Shown here one piece after another: positions 8,714 through 17,677 of a DNA stretch of 64,000 nucleotides (positions are counted from its first letter, which is position 1; every line of letters begins with the position of its first letter). The position numbers were made by a program, and so were the translations under genes. This stretch comes from Paraburkholderia bannensis. Lineage in GTDB: Bacteria; Pseudomonadota; Gammaproteobacteria; Burkholderiales; Burkholderiaceae. Below the pieces are notes generated by a model, which was given only the letters and a program-made list of their open reading frames with translations, searched no databases and was not told where the DNA came from. The stretch covers positions 1 to 64,000 of the forward strand of contig NZ_JACHBW010000023.1 in NCBI RefSeq assembly GCF_014200455.1. The letters are read 5' to 3'.

Positions 8714-10090
8714 TCAGGCGTGCGATTTTTCTCCCACGCCCGCACCGGGATCGCCGAGCCACGCGATCGTCACGCTGCCGATCAGCAGCACAGCGGCCAC
8801 GGCGAGCAGCGGCGCGGTAAAACCGCCGGTGAGATCCTTGATGGCGCCGATCATCGACGGTCCGACAAAGCCGCCGAGATTGCCGATCGAGACAATCAGC
8901 GCAATCCCGCCTGCTGCAGCGCGACCTGTCAGGAATCCTGATGGAATGGCCCAGTAGGTGGCCTGAAACGCGAGAATGCCGCTCACCGTGAAGCACAGCG
9001 CAATGAGCTTGAGGAGCGGTGCATCGAGCATCGTGCTGATGGCGAGCGCTACGGCGGCGATGCAAAGCGCGCCAGCGACGTACGGAATGCGATGCGCGGA
9101 GCGATTCGCCCAACGCGCCCATGCGATCATCACCACCGCGCCGATCGCATAGGGAATGGCCGTCAGCCAGCCGATCATGGCGTGGCCTACGCCAAACTGT
9201 TTGATGATCTGCGGCATCCACAGTCCCGTGCCGATCGAGCCGACAATGCCGCAGAAGTTGACGAGCGCGAGCACGAACACGCGCCAGTTGGTCATGGCGT
9301 CGCGCAGGCTGGAGCCGTGCTTGCCCGCGATGCTGCGCTGCTCGATGGCGAGTCGTTGCGCGAGCACATTCTTTTCGTCGTGGCTCAGCCAGCTTGCTTT
9401 TTCAGGGCGATCGGTGAGGATGAAAAGGCACGCGATGCCCAGCGCGATTGCGGGCAACCCTTCGATCAGCAGCAACCATTGCCAGCTGCGCAGCCCGTGC
9501 GCGCCGCCGAGTTGCAGGAGCGCCCCGGACACCGGCGAGCCGATCATGTTAGCCACCGGGATGCCGACGAGGAACGCAGCGGTCACTTTCGCGCGCCACT
9601 TGCCCGGAAACCAATGCGTGAAATAGAGGTAGATGCCCGGCGTAAAGCCAGCTTCGGCAACGCCCAGCATGAAGCGCGCAGCGGCGAAGCTTTTCGGCCC
9701 GGCGACGAAGGCCGTCGCCATCGAAATCAATCCCCACGTAATCATGATGCGCGCGATCCAGATACGCGCGCCGACCTTATGCATGATCAGATTGCTGGGG
9801 ATTTCGAACAGAAAATAGCCGATGAAAAATAGTCCCGCGCCCAGCCCGAATTGCTGCGCCGTGAGGCCGAGATCCTTGTTCATGGTGAGCGCGGCGAACC
9901 CGACGTTGGTGCGGTCGAGGTAGCTGATCACATAGCACGCGAAAATGAACGGCAGGATGCGGCGAAATGCTTTTTCGAGCGTACGTTCGCTGGCGGCGTA
10001 CTGATCGGCCGACATCGGCGTGCCGGTCGTTTGATGCGGGCTTGCCGCCTGCGTTGCGCTCTCTGCGCGGATGGGCTGGGAAATGTGCAT
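8714..10090 (-). CDS. MFS transporter, ACS family
   Basis: The start at 10090 (MHISQPIRAE) is preceded by GGAGGAG; the frame is open farther upstream, but that would overlap the next gene's 3' end. The 458-residue product has the ACS signature (CYVISYLDRTNVGFAALTMN) and KVGARIWIARIMITWGLIS in the central part. It is clearly a paralogue of the carrier at 5850-7169. Two carriers in one operon suggest either two related substrates or a fused pair of smaller operons. It lies downstream of the SMP-30 gene. Confidence 0.9.
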   Translation of the reverse strand: MHISQPIRAESATQAASPHQTTGTPMSADQYAASERTLEKAFRRILPFIFACYVISYLDRTNVGFAALTMNKDLGLTAQQFGLGAGLFFIGYFLFEIPSNLIMHKVGARIWIARIMITWGLISMATAFVAGPKSFAAARFMLGVAEAGFTPGIYLYFTHWFPGKWRAKVTAAFLVGIPVANMIGSPVSGALLQLGGAHGLRSWQWLLLIEGLPAIALGIACLFILTDRPEKASWLSHDEKNVLAQRLAIEQRSIAGKHGSSLRDAMTNWRVFVLALVNFCGIVGSIGTGLWMPQIIKQFGVGHAMIGWLTAIPYAIGAVVMIAWARWANRSAHRIPYVAGALCIAAVALAISTMLDAPLLKLIALCFTVSGILAFQATYWAIPSGFLTGRAAAGGIALIVSIGNLGGFVGPSMIGAIKDLTGGFTAPLLAVAAVLLIGSVTIAWLGDPGAGVGEKSHA

Positions 10091-10181
10091 GTGTGCTCCT
10101 CCGTTGCATCTCGGTCGGATGCAACTTGCTGTACTGGAGCCGGCGGGCGCGTCGGCGCTGCCGGCTGTTGCGACAGGCGCG

Positions 10182-11117
10182 TTACGCCGCTTCGCTGTGT
10201 CTGGCACGGTGCGGGAGCGGGCCCGCAATCTCCATCTCGGCCTTCAGCACGGTGCCGGAGACGGATTCGGTCATGAACAGCGTCTTCATGTCCGGGCCGC
10301 CGAAACACAGATTCGTGAGCGAAGCGCCTGCGGGACTGAGCAGAAGCGCTTCGGGTTCCGCAAGGTGGTTTAGCACCCATGCGCGACCGAGACCGGGGTT
10401 GGCGACGAACAGGCGTCCGGCGCTGTCGACGGTCAGACCGTCCGGGCCGCTCGGGCCATACGAGGTAAAGAACTGGCCGACCTTGCTGACCGAACCGTCG
10501 GCCTGAAGCGGCACGCGCCACACGCAGTTGCCGCGCGTCATCGCGACGTACAGCACTTTCTCGTCGGGCGAAAGCACGAGGCCGTTCGGGCTCGGGCAAT
10601 TGCCGAGCAGCATGTCCAGCTTGCCCTCGGGCGCGAGCCGGTAGACGCGGCCAGTCGGATCGTGCAGACCGGTTTGCCCCTGGTCCGTGAAGTACAGATT
10701 GCCCTTCGAATCGAACGTGAGATCGTTCACGCCGCGAAAGCGCTCGGTGTTGCGGCGTTCGAGGTACGGCGTAATTTCGCCGCGCGCGATGTCGAGCAGC
10801 ATCAAGCCGTTGCGGTAATCCGTGATGAGCAGCTGACCTTCGTCGACGAGCTTCATGCCGTTCGGCTCGCCGTCATATTCGACAACGAGCTCCCATTCGC
10901 CATCGGTCGAAATGCGGAACACACGGCCGTGCGGAATATCGGTCACATACAGATAACCTTGCGTACTCCACACCGGACCTTCGAGGAAGGAATCGGTCGG
11001 CTGGCCGCCGCGATTCGCACGCGACCAGTCCGTCTGCACATTAGCCTTGCGGAAATGCTCCGGCATGCGCGTGAAAACTTCTGCGTGACGGACTTCAGGC
11101 TGCTTGAGATAGAACAT
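10182..11117 (-). CDS. SMP-30/gluconolactonase family protein
   Basis: The 311-residue product starts at MFYLKQPEVRH; an in-frame start 15 codons earlier would overlap the upstream dehydrogenase gene. It is a six-bladed beta-propeller with repeated motifs EGPVW, GEPNGMKL, GVNDLTFDSKGNLYFTD, SPNGLVLSPDEKVLYVA and GPDGLTVDSAGRLFVA. Glu, Asn and Asp in these blades bind the divalent metal of lactonases. It probably hydrolyses a sugar or aldonic acid lactone between uptake and the dehydrogenase/aldolase steps. No signal peptide is seen, so it acts in the cytoplasm. Confidence 0.87.
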   Translation of the reverse strand: MFYLKQPEVRHAEVFTRMPEHFRKANVQTDWSRANRGGQPTDSFLEGPVWSTQGYLYVTDIPHGRVFRISTDGEWELVVEYDGEPNGMKLVDEGQLLITDYRNGLMLLDIARGEITPYLERRNTERFRGVNDLTFDSKGNLYFTDQGQTGLHDPTGRVYRLAPEGKLDMLLGNCPSPNGLVLSPDEKVLYVAMTRGNCVWRVPLQADGSVSKVGQFFTSYGPSGPDGLTVDSAGRLFVANPGLGRAWVLNHLAEPEALLLSPAGASLTNLCFGGPDMKTLFMTESVSGTVLKAEMEIAGPLPHRARHSEAA

Positions 11118-11142
11118 ATCGAACCTGCGATTTTGGTCAGGA

Positions 11143-12093
11143 CTACGCAGCGCTGCGCGCATGTGAATCGATAACGTCGATCACATTTGCGGCTGCACCT
11201 TTGCCCATGTTGACGTAGGCCGCGTCGCTAACGCCGCCGATGTGGGGCGACAGGATGGCGTTCGAAAGACGCTGAAAAACGTGAGGCGAGGACATCGGTT
11301 CGACGTCGAAGCTGTCGAGGCCTGCCGCGAGCAGATGACCGCTGGCGATCGCATCGGCCAGCGCCGGTTCGTCGATCAATCCGCCGCGCGCCGTATTAAC
11401 GAGAATCGCGCCGCGCTTGAACTTGCCGAGCGCTTCAGCGTTGATCATCTGGCGGTTTTCGTCCGTCAACGGGCAGTGCAGCGACACGATGTCCGACGCA
11501 GCGAAGAGGGCGTCGAGCGCGACCAGCGTCACGCCTGCGGGTGCTTCTTTCGCGTACGGATCGTAGGCGAGCACGTTCATGTCGAAGGCCACGGCTACCG
11601 CCGCAACGCGTCGCCCGATTGCGCCCAGGCCGACCAGACCGATGGTGCGGCCCGCGAGTTCGAGCGACTTGTGCGTGGACTTGTCCCAGTGGCCCGCGCG
11701 CATACGCGCGTCGAGTTGCGGTACGGAGTTCGCACACGCGAGAATCAGCGCCCACGTGTGCTCCGCGACCGCTGCCGCGTTTGCGCCGACCGCCGCGCGC
11801 ACGGCGATGCCACGCTCGGCGGCGGCTTTCTGGTCGATCACGTCGATGCCGCTACCGTGCTTGGAGATGACCTGCAGATTGCCGCCGCAGGCATCCATGA
11901 CCTTTGCATTGATCTTTCCGTAACGCACGATGATGGCGACAGGCTTGTGCGTGGCGCACAGCGCGATCAGGTCGCTCTCGGTCGGTGTGCGGCCGGCGAA
12001 GACGATCTCGAAGTCGCGCAGCATCTGAAGCGCATCGGGCGCGAGATCATTGCCGGTCACGATGAGCGAGGGCTTTGGGGTCGCGGCGTTCAT
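11143..12093 (-). CDS. D-isomer-specific 2-hydroxyacid dehydrogenase
   Basis: The 316-residue product has its ATG at 12093 overlapping the stop of the upstream RraA-like gene (TGATG), so translation is coupled. The NAD-binding motif GLVGLGAIGRRVA, then VNTARGGLIDEPAL and SPHIGGVSDAAY, carry the Arg and His of the catalytic triad. The family interconverts 2-hydroxy and 2-keto acids with NAD(P)H. With the neighbouring lactonase and aldolase-like protein, oxidation or reduction of a sugar-acid-derived hydroxy acid is the likely role. Confidence 0.9.
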   Translation of the reverse strand: MNAATPKPSLIVTGNDLAPDALQMLRDFEIVFAGRTPTESDLIALCATHKPVAIIVRYGKINAKVMDACGGNLQVISKHGSGIDVIDQKAAAERGIAVRAAVGANAAAVAEHTWALILACANSVPQLDARMRAGHWDKSTHKSLELAGRTIGLVGLGAIGRRVAAVAVAFDMNVLAYDPYAKEAPAGVTLVALDALFAASDIVSLHCPLTDENRQMINAEALGKFKRGAILVNTARGGLIDEPALADAIASGHLLAAGLDSFDVEPMSSPHVFQRLSNAILSPHIGGVSDAAYVNMGKGAAANVIDVIDSHARSAA

Positions 12094-12794
12094 CACAGAA
12101 CCTCGCCTTCGGCCAGCATGCCAGCCGCGCGCAATTCCTTGTCGAGCCACGCCGGACGCAGCGCTTCGCGCTTGCGGATGGCCGCAATACGTGCGGTTTC
12201 TGCATCGACCTTCTTTTGCGCCAGCACGAGAATGCGCTCGACGTCCTCACGCGGAATCACCACGACGCCATCCGCATCGCCGACGATCAGATCGCCCGGA
12301 TTGATCGTCGCGCCACCCGCCGAGATCTGATAGTTGACGCGACCGGCGACGCTTTTCGTCGGGCCGCACGGGTTCAGGCCGGCGGCAAACACGGGGAAAC
12401 CGTTCTTCGCCAGTTCGGCGGAGTCGCGCACTGCAGCGTCGAGCACCAGACCGCCGAGGCCGCTTTCCTGTGCCTGCGTCGTCATGATTTCGCCGATGAG
12501 CGCGCACGCGAGGTCGCCCTTGCCATCGACCACGATGACGTCGCCCGGTTGGGCGATGGCCAGCGCGGCGTGGATCGCCAGATTGTCGCCCTGGCGGACT
12601 TCGACGGTGATCGCCGGGCCCGCGAGCTTCATGCCGGCGGCGACGGGCTTGACGCGGCCGTGCAGCGTGCCGCGACGACCCGCGACATCGGCGAGAATTG
12701 CGGCCTGGAACTGCGAGGCGGCTTTCACGAGTTCAGGAGAGACGCGCGTGATTTCGCGAACGATAGACGGCGTGTTGCTGGAGATAGCGCTCAT
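12093..12794 (-). CDS. RraA-like 4-hydroxy-4-methyl-2-oxoglutarate aldolase/oxaloacetate decarboxylase family
   Basis: The 233-residue product is the first gene of the operon, just below the operator region. Motifs GDVIVVDGKGDLACALIGEI, GLVLDAAVRD and GDLIVGDADGVVVIP match the RraA/HMG-aldolase fold; the Asp residues hold Mg2+ and the Arg contacts pyruvate enolate. Members with catabolic neighbours cleave 4-hydroxy-2-oxo acids to pyruvate, while others inhibit RNase E. The context favours the aldolase role. Substrate unknown. Confidence 0.85.
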   Translation of the reverse strand: MSAISSNTPSIVREITRVSPELVKAASQFQAAILADVAGRRGTLHGRVKPVAAGMKLAGPAITVEVRQGDNLAIHAALAIAQPGDVIVVDGKGDLACALIGEIMTTQAQESGLGGLVLDAAVRDSAELAKNGFPVFAAGLNPCGPTKSVAGRVNYQISAGGATINPGDLIVGDADGVVVIPREDVERILVLAQKKVDAETARIAAIRKREALRPAWLDKELRAAGMLAEGEVL

Positions 12795-12815
12795 TCGATC
12801 AACCTCTTTTGGTGC

Positions 12816-12842
12816 GTTGTACGTAGTACAACTGTGTTGTAC
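12816..12842. promoter_or_regulatory. Overlapping palindromic operator pair (IclR-type) upstream of the RraA operon
   Basis: The half-site GTTGTAC alternates with its complement: GTTGTAC-gta-GTACAAC (12816-12832) overlaps GTACAAC-tgt-GTTGTAC (12826-12842). It lies 20-50 bp upstream of the RraA-like start, suited to repressor or activator control of that operon. Confidence 0.6.
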
Positions 12843-12899
12843 AAAGTGAAATCACTATAGCGGTGCGGTGTAGTGCCTTTCCATCGGCGTAAACCCTCC

Positions 12900-12926
12900 A
12901 CCCTGTACAACTATGTTGTACAGGGT
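12900..12926. promoter_or_regulatory. Perfect 12-3-12 palindromic operator (IclR-type)
   Basis: Arms of 12 bp containing GTACAAC and its complement GTTGTAC surround the spacer TAT. It sits midway in the divergent region between the RraA operon and the IclR gene, and shares half-sites with 12816-12842 and 12945-12959. Confidence 0.65.
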
Positions 12927-12944
12927 AAAACAAATACGCCGTCG

Positions 12945-12959
12945 TTGTACCATGTACAA
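12945..12959. promoter_or_regulatory. Palindromic operator TTGTAC-N3-GTACAA near the IclR gene
   Basis: TTGTAC (12945-12950), CAT, then GTACAA (12954-12959), 26 bp before the regulator's ATG. The position suggests autoregulation. Confidence 0.55.
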
Positions 12960-12985
12960 TCGGCGCAACGAGAATCGGAGGGGAG

Positions 12986-13708
12986 ATGGGAAACGACGGA
13001 GTGCAGGCAGTCGAAAAGGCGTTGTCGCTGCTCGATATCTTCAAGCCGGGCGCGGAATCGCTGTCGTTGGCCGCGCTGTCTCAAGCGTCGGGCATGCACA
13101 AGACGACGGTATATCGCCTGATGAATTCACTTGAGCGGATGAACTACGTGATCCGCTCGGAAAGCGGTTCCTATTCGCTCGGGCCGCGCGTGCTGTATCT
13201 CGGCAAGCTGTATGAACAGTCGTTTCATCTGTCGTCGGTGGTCGAGCCGGCTTTGCAGGCGCTCGCGGCAACGACGAAGGAAAGCGCGTCTTACTACGTG
13301 ATTGACCATGGGCAGCGTCTTTGTCTGTTTCGCGTGGAGCCGTCCGAAGGGCTGCGCGAAACGCGGCTGCCAGGCACGCTGTTTCCGCTCGACGATACGG
13401 CGATCAGTCTGGTGTTGAGGTTCTGGGGCCTCGGCGAAGCGGTGTTCGACACGACGCCGGAGTTGCCGCTTTTCACCTCGGGCGCGCGCGATCAACATAC
13501 GGCGGCCTTTGCAGCGCCGATTTTTGGTGCGGGCGAGAAGTTCATGGCGGCGCTCACGCTGTCTGGACCGGCGTCGCGGCTGGATGCGGCACGCACGTCG
13601 GGTGATGTCGCGGCGCAGATACTGCGATCTGCGTTGGAGCTGTCGAGAAAACTGGGTGCAAGCGTCGGTTTGTGTGAGCGGATGTACGGCGATATGGCGT
13701 CAAGGTAA
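12986..13708 (+). CDS. IclR family transcriptional regulator
   Basis: This 240-residue protein starts at ATG 12986 behind GGAGGGG. The N-terminal winged helix (VQAVEKALSLLDIFKPG, LAALSQASGMHKTTVYRLMN, residues 5-60) is followed by the IclR effector-binding domain (SASYYVIDHGQRLCLFRVEP; AAFAAPIFGAGEKFMAALTLSGP). It is transcribed divergently from the minus-strand catabolic operon and surrounded by GTACAAC palindromes, so it most likely controls that operon and itself. The effector would be the operon's substrate or an intermediate. Confidence 0.92.
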   Translation: MGNDGVQAVEKALSLLDIFKPGAESLSLAALSQASGMHKTTVYRLMNSLERMNYVIRSESGSYSLGPRVLYLGKLYEQSFHLSSVVEPALQALAATTKESASYYVIDHGQRLCLFRVEPSEGLRETRLPGTLFPLDDTAISLVLRFWGLGEAVFDTTPELPLFTSGARDQHTAAFAAPIFGAGEKFMAALTLSGPASRLDAARTSGDVAAQILRSALELSRKLGASVGLCERMYGDMASR

Positions 13709-13783
13709 TAGAGGCGCTTTTAGGCTACCCGAGCCGTTGCGGATGTTCGAGTCGTCGCGATTCCAACGGCAGGAATCAATGGT

Positions 13784-13807
13784 GGATTCAACCGGTCGAT
13801 GCAACAC
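13784..13807 (+). repeat. 24-bp repeat, copy 1 (probable insertion-sequence end)
   Basis: This stretch contains TTCAACCGGTCGATGCAACA and is repeated exactly at 38914-38937, next to an IS66 relic. No transposase is present here. It is probably the end of an excised or decayed insertion sequence between two catabolic units. Confidence 0.5.
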
Positions 13808-13874
13808 CTAAATCTAAAGACTGATCGGCGGCCGGAACACGCAAAGTGGCAGCCCGCCGAACCAGCAGACTCAC

Positions 13875-15005
13875 CTACTCAAGCCGATAGACTTTACTCA
13901 CCGTCCCGCGGAACAAAGCCTCCCGTTCATCAGCACTGGCATCCACCGTCAATTTCTTGAATGCATTCCATCCGTTACTGAACGGATATGAACCCTTGTC
14001 CACCGGGAAGTTGCTCTCGAACATGCACCGGTGCGCACCGAACGCTTCGAAACACGTGTGCATCCACGGCTTCCACGCTTGCGCGAGTTCATCCGATGAC
14101 GGCGGACGCTCGCCCTTTTCAAACTCGAATCCATTGATCCGCATGCCAAGCCCGCCCACCTTCACGTAGACATTCGGCAACCGGGCGAGGTCGTGCATCG
14201 AACGGGACCAGGCATCGAACACTTCCGCGCGCTGATTCGCGTAGCTGGCAATGCGGACCACACCGCCGCAATGATTGATGATGAAAGGCGTCTCGGGATA
14301 GGCCTTCGCGAGGTCGAACAGCTCCGGTAACTGCGGGAAAAACAGCCACGCGTCGTACGACAGGCCCAGCGGGCCCAGTTGCGCTACGCCGGCCCGGTAA
14401 TCGGGCGAGAGCAGCAGTCCGCGCGGTGCCGCCGATAATGGATTGACAAGTGTCTGGTCGGCGTCCCAGGTGACCAGATGTCGAATGCCACGCAGCCGCC
14501 CATCACCCGCTTGCAGTTCGGCTTCAAAAACATCGCGTACAGCCGCTCCACGGCGTAGATCTGCGTAGCCCACCATCCCTTTCGCGACCTGCGGCGTGCC
14601 CGTTTGCAAAGGCGCCGTGACGCCGGCGACATACTCGATCTCTCCGACCGGGCGCAACGGCTCGGGCCCCTCCGGGCGGTACCTTGTCAGCGCCTGCATG
14701 TAGACCGACGCGGTGATGTTATGACCCGTTCGAACATCCTGGAGATATTCGTCGAGAAGATACGTCCAGCCCGGGCGGTCGTAGAAGTGATGGTGTGCGT
14801 CGATGATCGGCATTTCCGGCTCGATCGCAGTTTCGGTTCCGCAGGCGAGCCAGTCGGGGCGAACGGAAAGATAGTTGCCGGCTGTAGTCACGGGATGCGT
14901 TTCCTCTTTTGCAAATGCCTGACGCGTGGTCAAAGCTGGGAACATCAGTGATGACGCGAGTGCGCCCAGTAGTTGGCGGCGTCCGGACGAGTGCCTTTGG
15001 CCCAT
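13875..15005 (-). CDS. Amidohydrolase_2 family metal-dependent hydrolase
   Basis: The 376-residue product has a signal-like N-terminus (RRQLLGALASSLMFPAL), then the metal motif PIIDAHHHFYDRPGW near residue 70. Later elements include RGIRHLVTW, FIINHCGGV and a late FESNFPVDK strand, as in 2-pyrone-4,6-dicarboxylate lactonase relatives. It starts 2 bp after the stop of the MFS gene, forming an operon with carrier, CoA transferase and lyase. A hydrolytic first step on a lactone or ester is inferred. It resembles the gene whose relic lies at 7185-7469. Confidence 0.85.
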   Translation of the reverse strand: MGQRHSSGRRQLLGALASSLMFPALTTRQAFAKEETHPVTTAGNYLSVRPDWLACGTETAIEPEMPIIDAHHHFYDRPGWTYLLDEYLQDVRTGHNITASVYMQALTRYRPEGPEPLRPVGEIEYVAGVTAPLQTGTPQVAKGMVGYADLRRGAAVRDVFEAELQAGDGRLRGIRHLVTWDADQTLVNPLSAAPRGLLLSPDYRAGVAQLGPLGLSYDAWLFFPQLPELFDLAKAYPETPFIINHCGGVVRIASYANQRAEVFDAWSRSMHDLARLPNVYVKVGGLGMRINGFEFEKGERPPSSDELAQAWKPWMHTCFEAFGAHRCMFESNFPVDKGSYPFSNGWNAFKKLTVDASADEREALFRGTVSKVYRLE

Positions 15006-15007
15006 GA

Positions 15008-16315
15008 CTACTCACCGCGTCCGAAGGCATGGAGAGACAGCGTCAGCAGCGTCGTGATGCCTAGCACGATCGCGAGACCAATCATGCCGGCCGAGAACGT
15101 GCCGAAACTGTCTTTCAGATATCCAACCAGATAGGGGCCAGCAAAGCCGCCCAGCGCGCCGATCGAATTGATAAGAGCAAGGCCACCGGCAGCCGCCTGT
15201 CCGGAAAGGAACCGGGAAGGGAGCGTATAGAAAATCGTTCGGCCTGCGATGGTGCCGATCAGTGCCAGCGTGATGCCGGCCATCGCCGGAAGCAGATGGT
15301 GGAAGTACGTCGAGACGCCGAGCGCGATAGCACCGATCAGAAGACCAGCCGCCAGATTAGCGACCGGACCGCCGCGGCGATCGACCCGCTTTGCCCACCA
15401 GAGAAGCGCAATCGTGGCAAAGAAGTAAGGCACCGAAGACATCCAGCCGGTTTGCGTCACGCTCATCCCATGAGCCTTCAGCATCTGAGGCAGCCAGATT
15501 CCGATGCCATAAGAGCCCATCGTAAAGCCGAAGGAAATCATCGCCAGGATGTAGGTGCGCACATCCTTCAACGCCGCGCCGAGATTTTTCTCTTTCCGAC
15601 GGGATGCGCCTTCCCGATCGAATGCGCCTTGCAGGGCCTGTCGTTCCTCGGGAGTGAGCCACTTTGCATCGGCGGGCTTGTCAGTCAATAACTTCAGCAC
15701 CAGAAAGCCGAGTATGCAGGCAGGCAAACCCTGGACGACGAACATCCATCGCCAGCCTGCCAGCCCCAGCGTACCGTCCATATGGAGCAACCAGGCCGAG
15801 AGAGGGCCGCCGACCAGCGACGACAGAGGCGTCGAGACGGTGAACCATGCCAGCACGCGGGTGCGGTAGTTGGCCGGGAACCAGACCGCGAGAAAGAAGA
15901 TCACGCCTGGAAAAAAGCCAGCCTCGCCGATACCGAGCAGCAAGCGGATCGCATAGAAACTCTTGGGCCCGACCGCGAGCGCGGTGGCGGCCGCGAAAAA
16001 TCCCCATGTGATCATGATTCGGGCGAGCCAACGTCGCGCACCGAAGCGGTAAAGCGCCAGGTTGCTCGGGACCTCGCATACACAGTAGCCTGCGAACATA
16101 ATCCCCGCACCCCAGCCAAACTGCGTGGCGGTCAGGCCAAGATCGCGATTCATCGTCAACGCTGCAAATCCAACGCTCGTGCGATCCAGATAATTGAAGA
16201 AGTACGCAAGCGCGAGCAGCGGGATGAAACGCCACGCAGCTTTGCTGACCGCGGACTGCTCAAGCGTGGAACGCTCTGCGCTGCCCGCCGCGAGGCTCGA
16301 TGAAATGGAAGTCAT
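15008..16315 (-). CDS. MFS transporter, ACS family
   Basis: The 435-residue carrier has LALAYFFNYLDRTSVGFAAL in helix 1 and RFGARRWLARIMITWGFF after helix 3, marking an ACS-family organic anion symporter. It is the third carrier of this type in 11 kb. It is sandwiched between CoA-transferase and amidohydrolase genes on the same strand, so it should import the compound these enzymes degrade. Confidence 0.9.
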   Translation of the reverse strand: MTSISSSLAAGSAERSTLEQSAVSKAAWRFIPLLALAYFFNYLDRTSVGFAALTMNRDLGLTATQFGWGAGIMFAGYCVCEVPSNLALYRFGARRWLARIMITWGFFAAATALAVGPKSFYAIRLLLGIGEAGFFPGVIFFLAVWFPANYRTRVLAWFTVSTPLSSLVGGPLSAWLLHMDGTLGLAGWRWMFVVQGLPACILGFLVLKLLTDKPADAKWLTPEERQALQGAFDREGASRRKEKNLGAALKDVRTYILAMISFGFTMGSYGIGIWLPQMLKAHGMSVTQTGWMSSVPYFFATIALLWWAKRVDRRGGPVANLAAGLLIGAIALGVSTYFHHLLPAMAGITLALIGTIAGRTIFYTLPSRFLSGQAAAGGLALINSIGALGGFAGPYLVGYLKDSFGTFSAGMIGLAIVLGITTLLTLSLHAFGRGE

Positions 16316-16402
16316 GTCTCGTCTCCGGACGAATCACGGCGCGCAGCAGGGCACGCTGCCCTCTGCGGCTCACGGATTCTTTGTGTTTGTCGCTACGTTA
16401 CG

Positions 16403-17677
16403 TCAGGCGCTGGCGAGTTCGTTCGCCGATGGGTTCAACGCATCGCCCGGCTGCGCTTCGCGGCATTTGACGACGCCAGCCTCGGTCAGTTGCCGAAGAT
16501 CCTCAGTCGTATACCCAAGACCCAGCAGAAGCGCCTGGGTATCCTGACCAAGCGAAGGCGGTGCCGCGCGCAGATGCAGGCGCTCACCATCGAGCGTCAA
16601 TGGCAACAGCGCCGTTCTCGTCGTGACCGCTTGTCCGGCGCCGCTCGCGTCCGGCGGCAGCGTCACCTCGGCAAGACCGCCGGTTGCCAGCAGGTGCGGG
16701 TCATTGAACAGATCCTGCGGTTTCGTGATCGGCGCATAGGGAAGCCCGCAACGTTCGAATATTTCGCTGATTTCAGCGGCAGTGAATGCTTCCATATGCT
16801 TGCGAAGTTGCGGCAGCAACCATTCGCGCGCCTGCACGCGCTGATTGTTGGTGGCGATCCGAGCGTCGGCCTTGAGATCGGTGAGACCGAATGCGTCGCA
16901 GAAGAGCGCCCATTGCGTGTCCGACACCACTGCAAGGAAAATCTGCTCGCCGTTTTTGACCGAAAAAACGTCGTAGACCGCCCAGGCCGAAATGCGGCTC
17001 GGCATTGGCGCGGCAGCCTTGCCGGTCACGGCGTACTGCATCATGTGCTGGGCGACGAGAAACACATTGTTCTCGAACAGCGCGCTTTGCACTTCCTGGC
17101 CACGGCCCGTGCGTTCGCGTTGAGCAAGCGCTGCCATCGCGCCGATCGCGCCGAACATGCCGCCCATGATGTCGTTGACGCTCGTGCCGGCGCGCAGCGG
17201 TCTGCCCTCGGGTCCCGTCATGTAGGCGAGGCCCCCCATCATCTGCACGACCTCGTCGAGCGCGGTGCGATGATCGTAGGGACCGGGCAAAAAGCCCTTG
17301 TGCGACACGTAGACCAGACGCGGATTGAGCCTGGACAGCGCGGCATAACCCAGGCCAAGTTTGTCCATCGTGCCGCTCTTGAAGTTTTCGCTGAAGACGT
17401 CCGCCCTGGCCAGCAACTTGTGAACGATCTCAACGCCGCGCGGATCCTTTACATCGACGGCAATGCTCTTCTTGTTGCGGTTGAACGTGCTGAAGAAGCC
17501 CGCACCCGACCCGCGCAGGGCGCGTGTACTGTCGCCAGCGATCGGTTCGACCTTGATCACCTCGGCGCCCAGATCGGCCAGCACCATGCCGCATGTCGGC
17601 CCCATCACCATGTGCGTCATCTCGACGACGCGCAGGCCGCTATACGGCAAATTCGCGTTTGTGTTCACTTCGCTCAT
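16403..17677 (-). CDS. CaiB/BaiF family CoA transferase
   Basis: The 424-residue class III CoA transferase begins LPYSGLRVVEMTHMVMGPTC and has FNRNKKSIAVDVKDP and SENFKSGTMDKLGLG. The probable catalytic Asp is in GTSVNDIMGGMFG. Its start overlaps the upstream lyase gene by 4 bp (ATGA), so the two are translationally coupled. It would activate a carboxylic acid with CoA from a donor thioester, giving the substrate for the lyase. Confidence 0.9.
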   Translation of the reverse strand: MSEVNTNANLPYSGLRVVEMTHMVMGPTCGMVLADLGAEVIKVEPIAGDSTRALRGSGAGFFSTFNRNKKSIAVDVKDPRGVEIVHKLLARADVFSENFKSGTMDKLGLGYAALSRLNPRLVYVSHKGFLPGPYDHRTALDEVVQMMGGLAYMTGPEGRPLRAGTSVNDIMGGMFGAIGAMAALAQRERTGRGQEVQSALFENNVFLVAQHMMQYAVTGKAAAPMPSRISAWAVYDVFSVKNGEQIFLAVVSDTQWALFCDAFGLTDLKADARIATNNQRVQAREWLLPQLRKHMEAFTAAEISEIFERCGLPYAPITKPQDLFNDPHLLATGGLAEVTLPPDASGAGQAVTTRTALLPLTLDGERLHLRAAPPSLGQDTQALLLGLGYTTEDLRQLTEAGVVKCREAQPGDALNPSANELASA

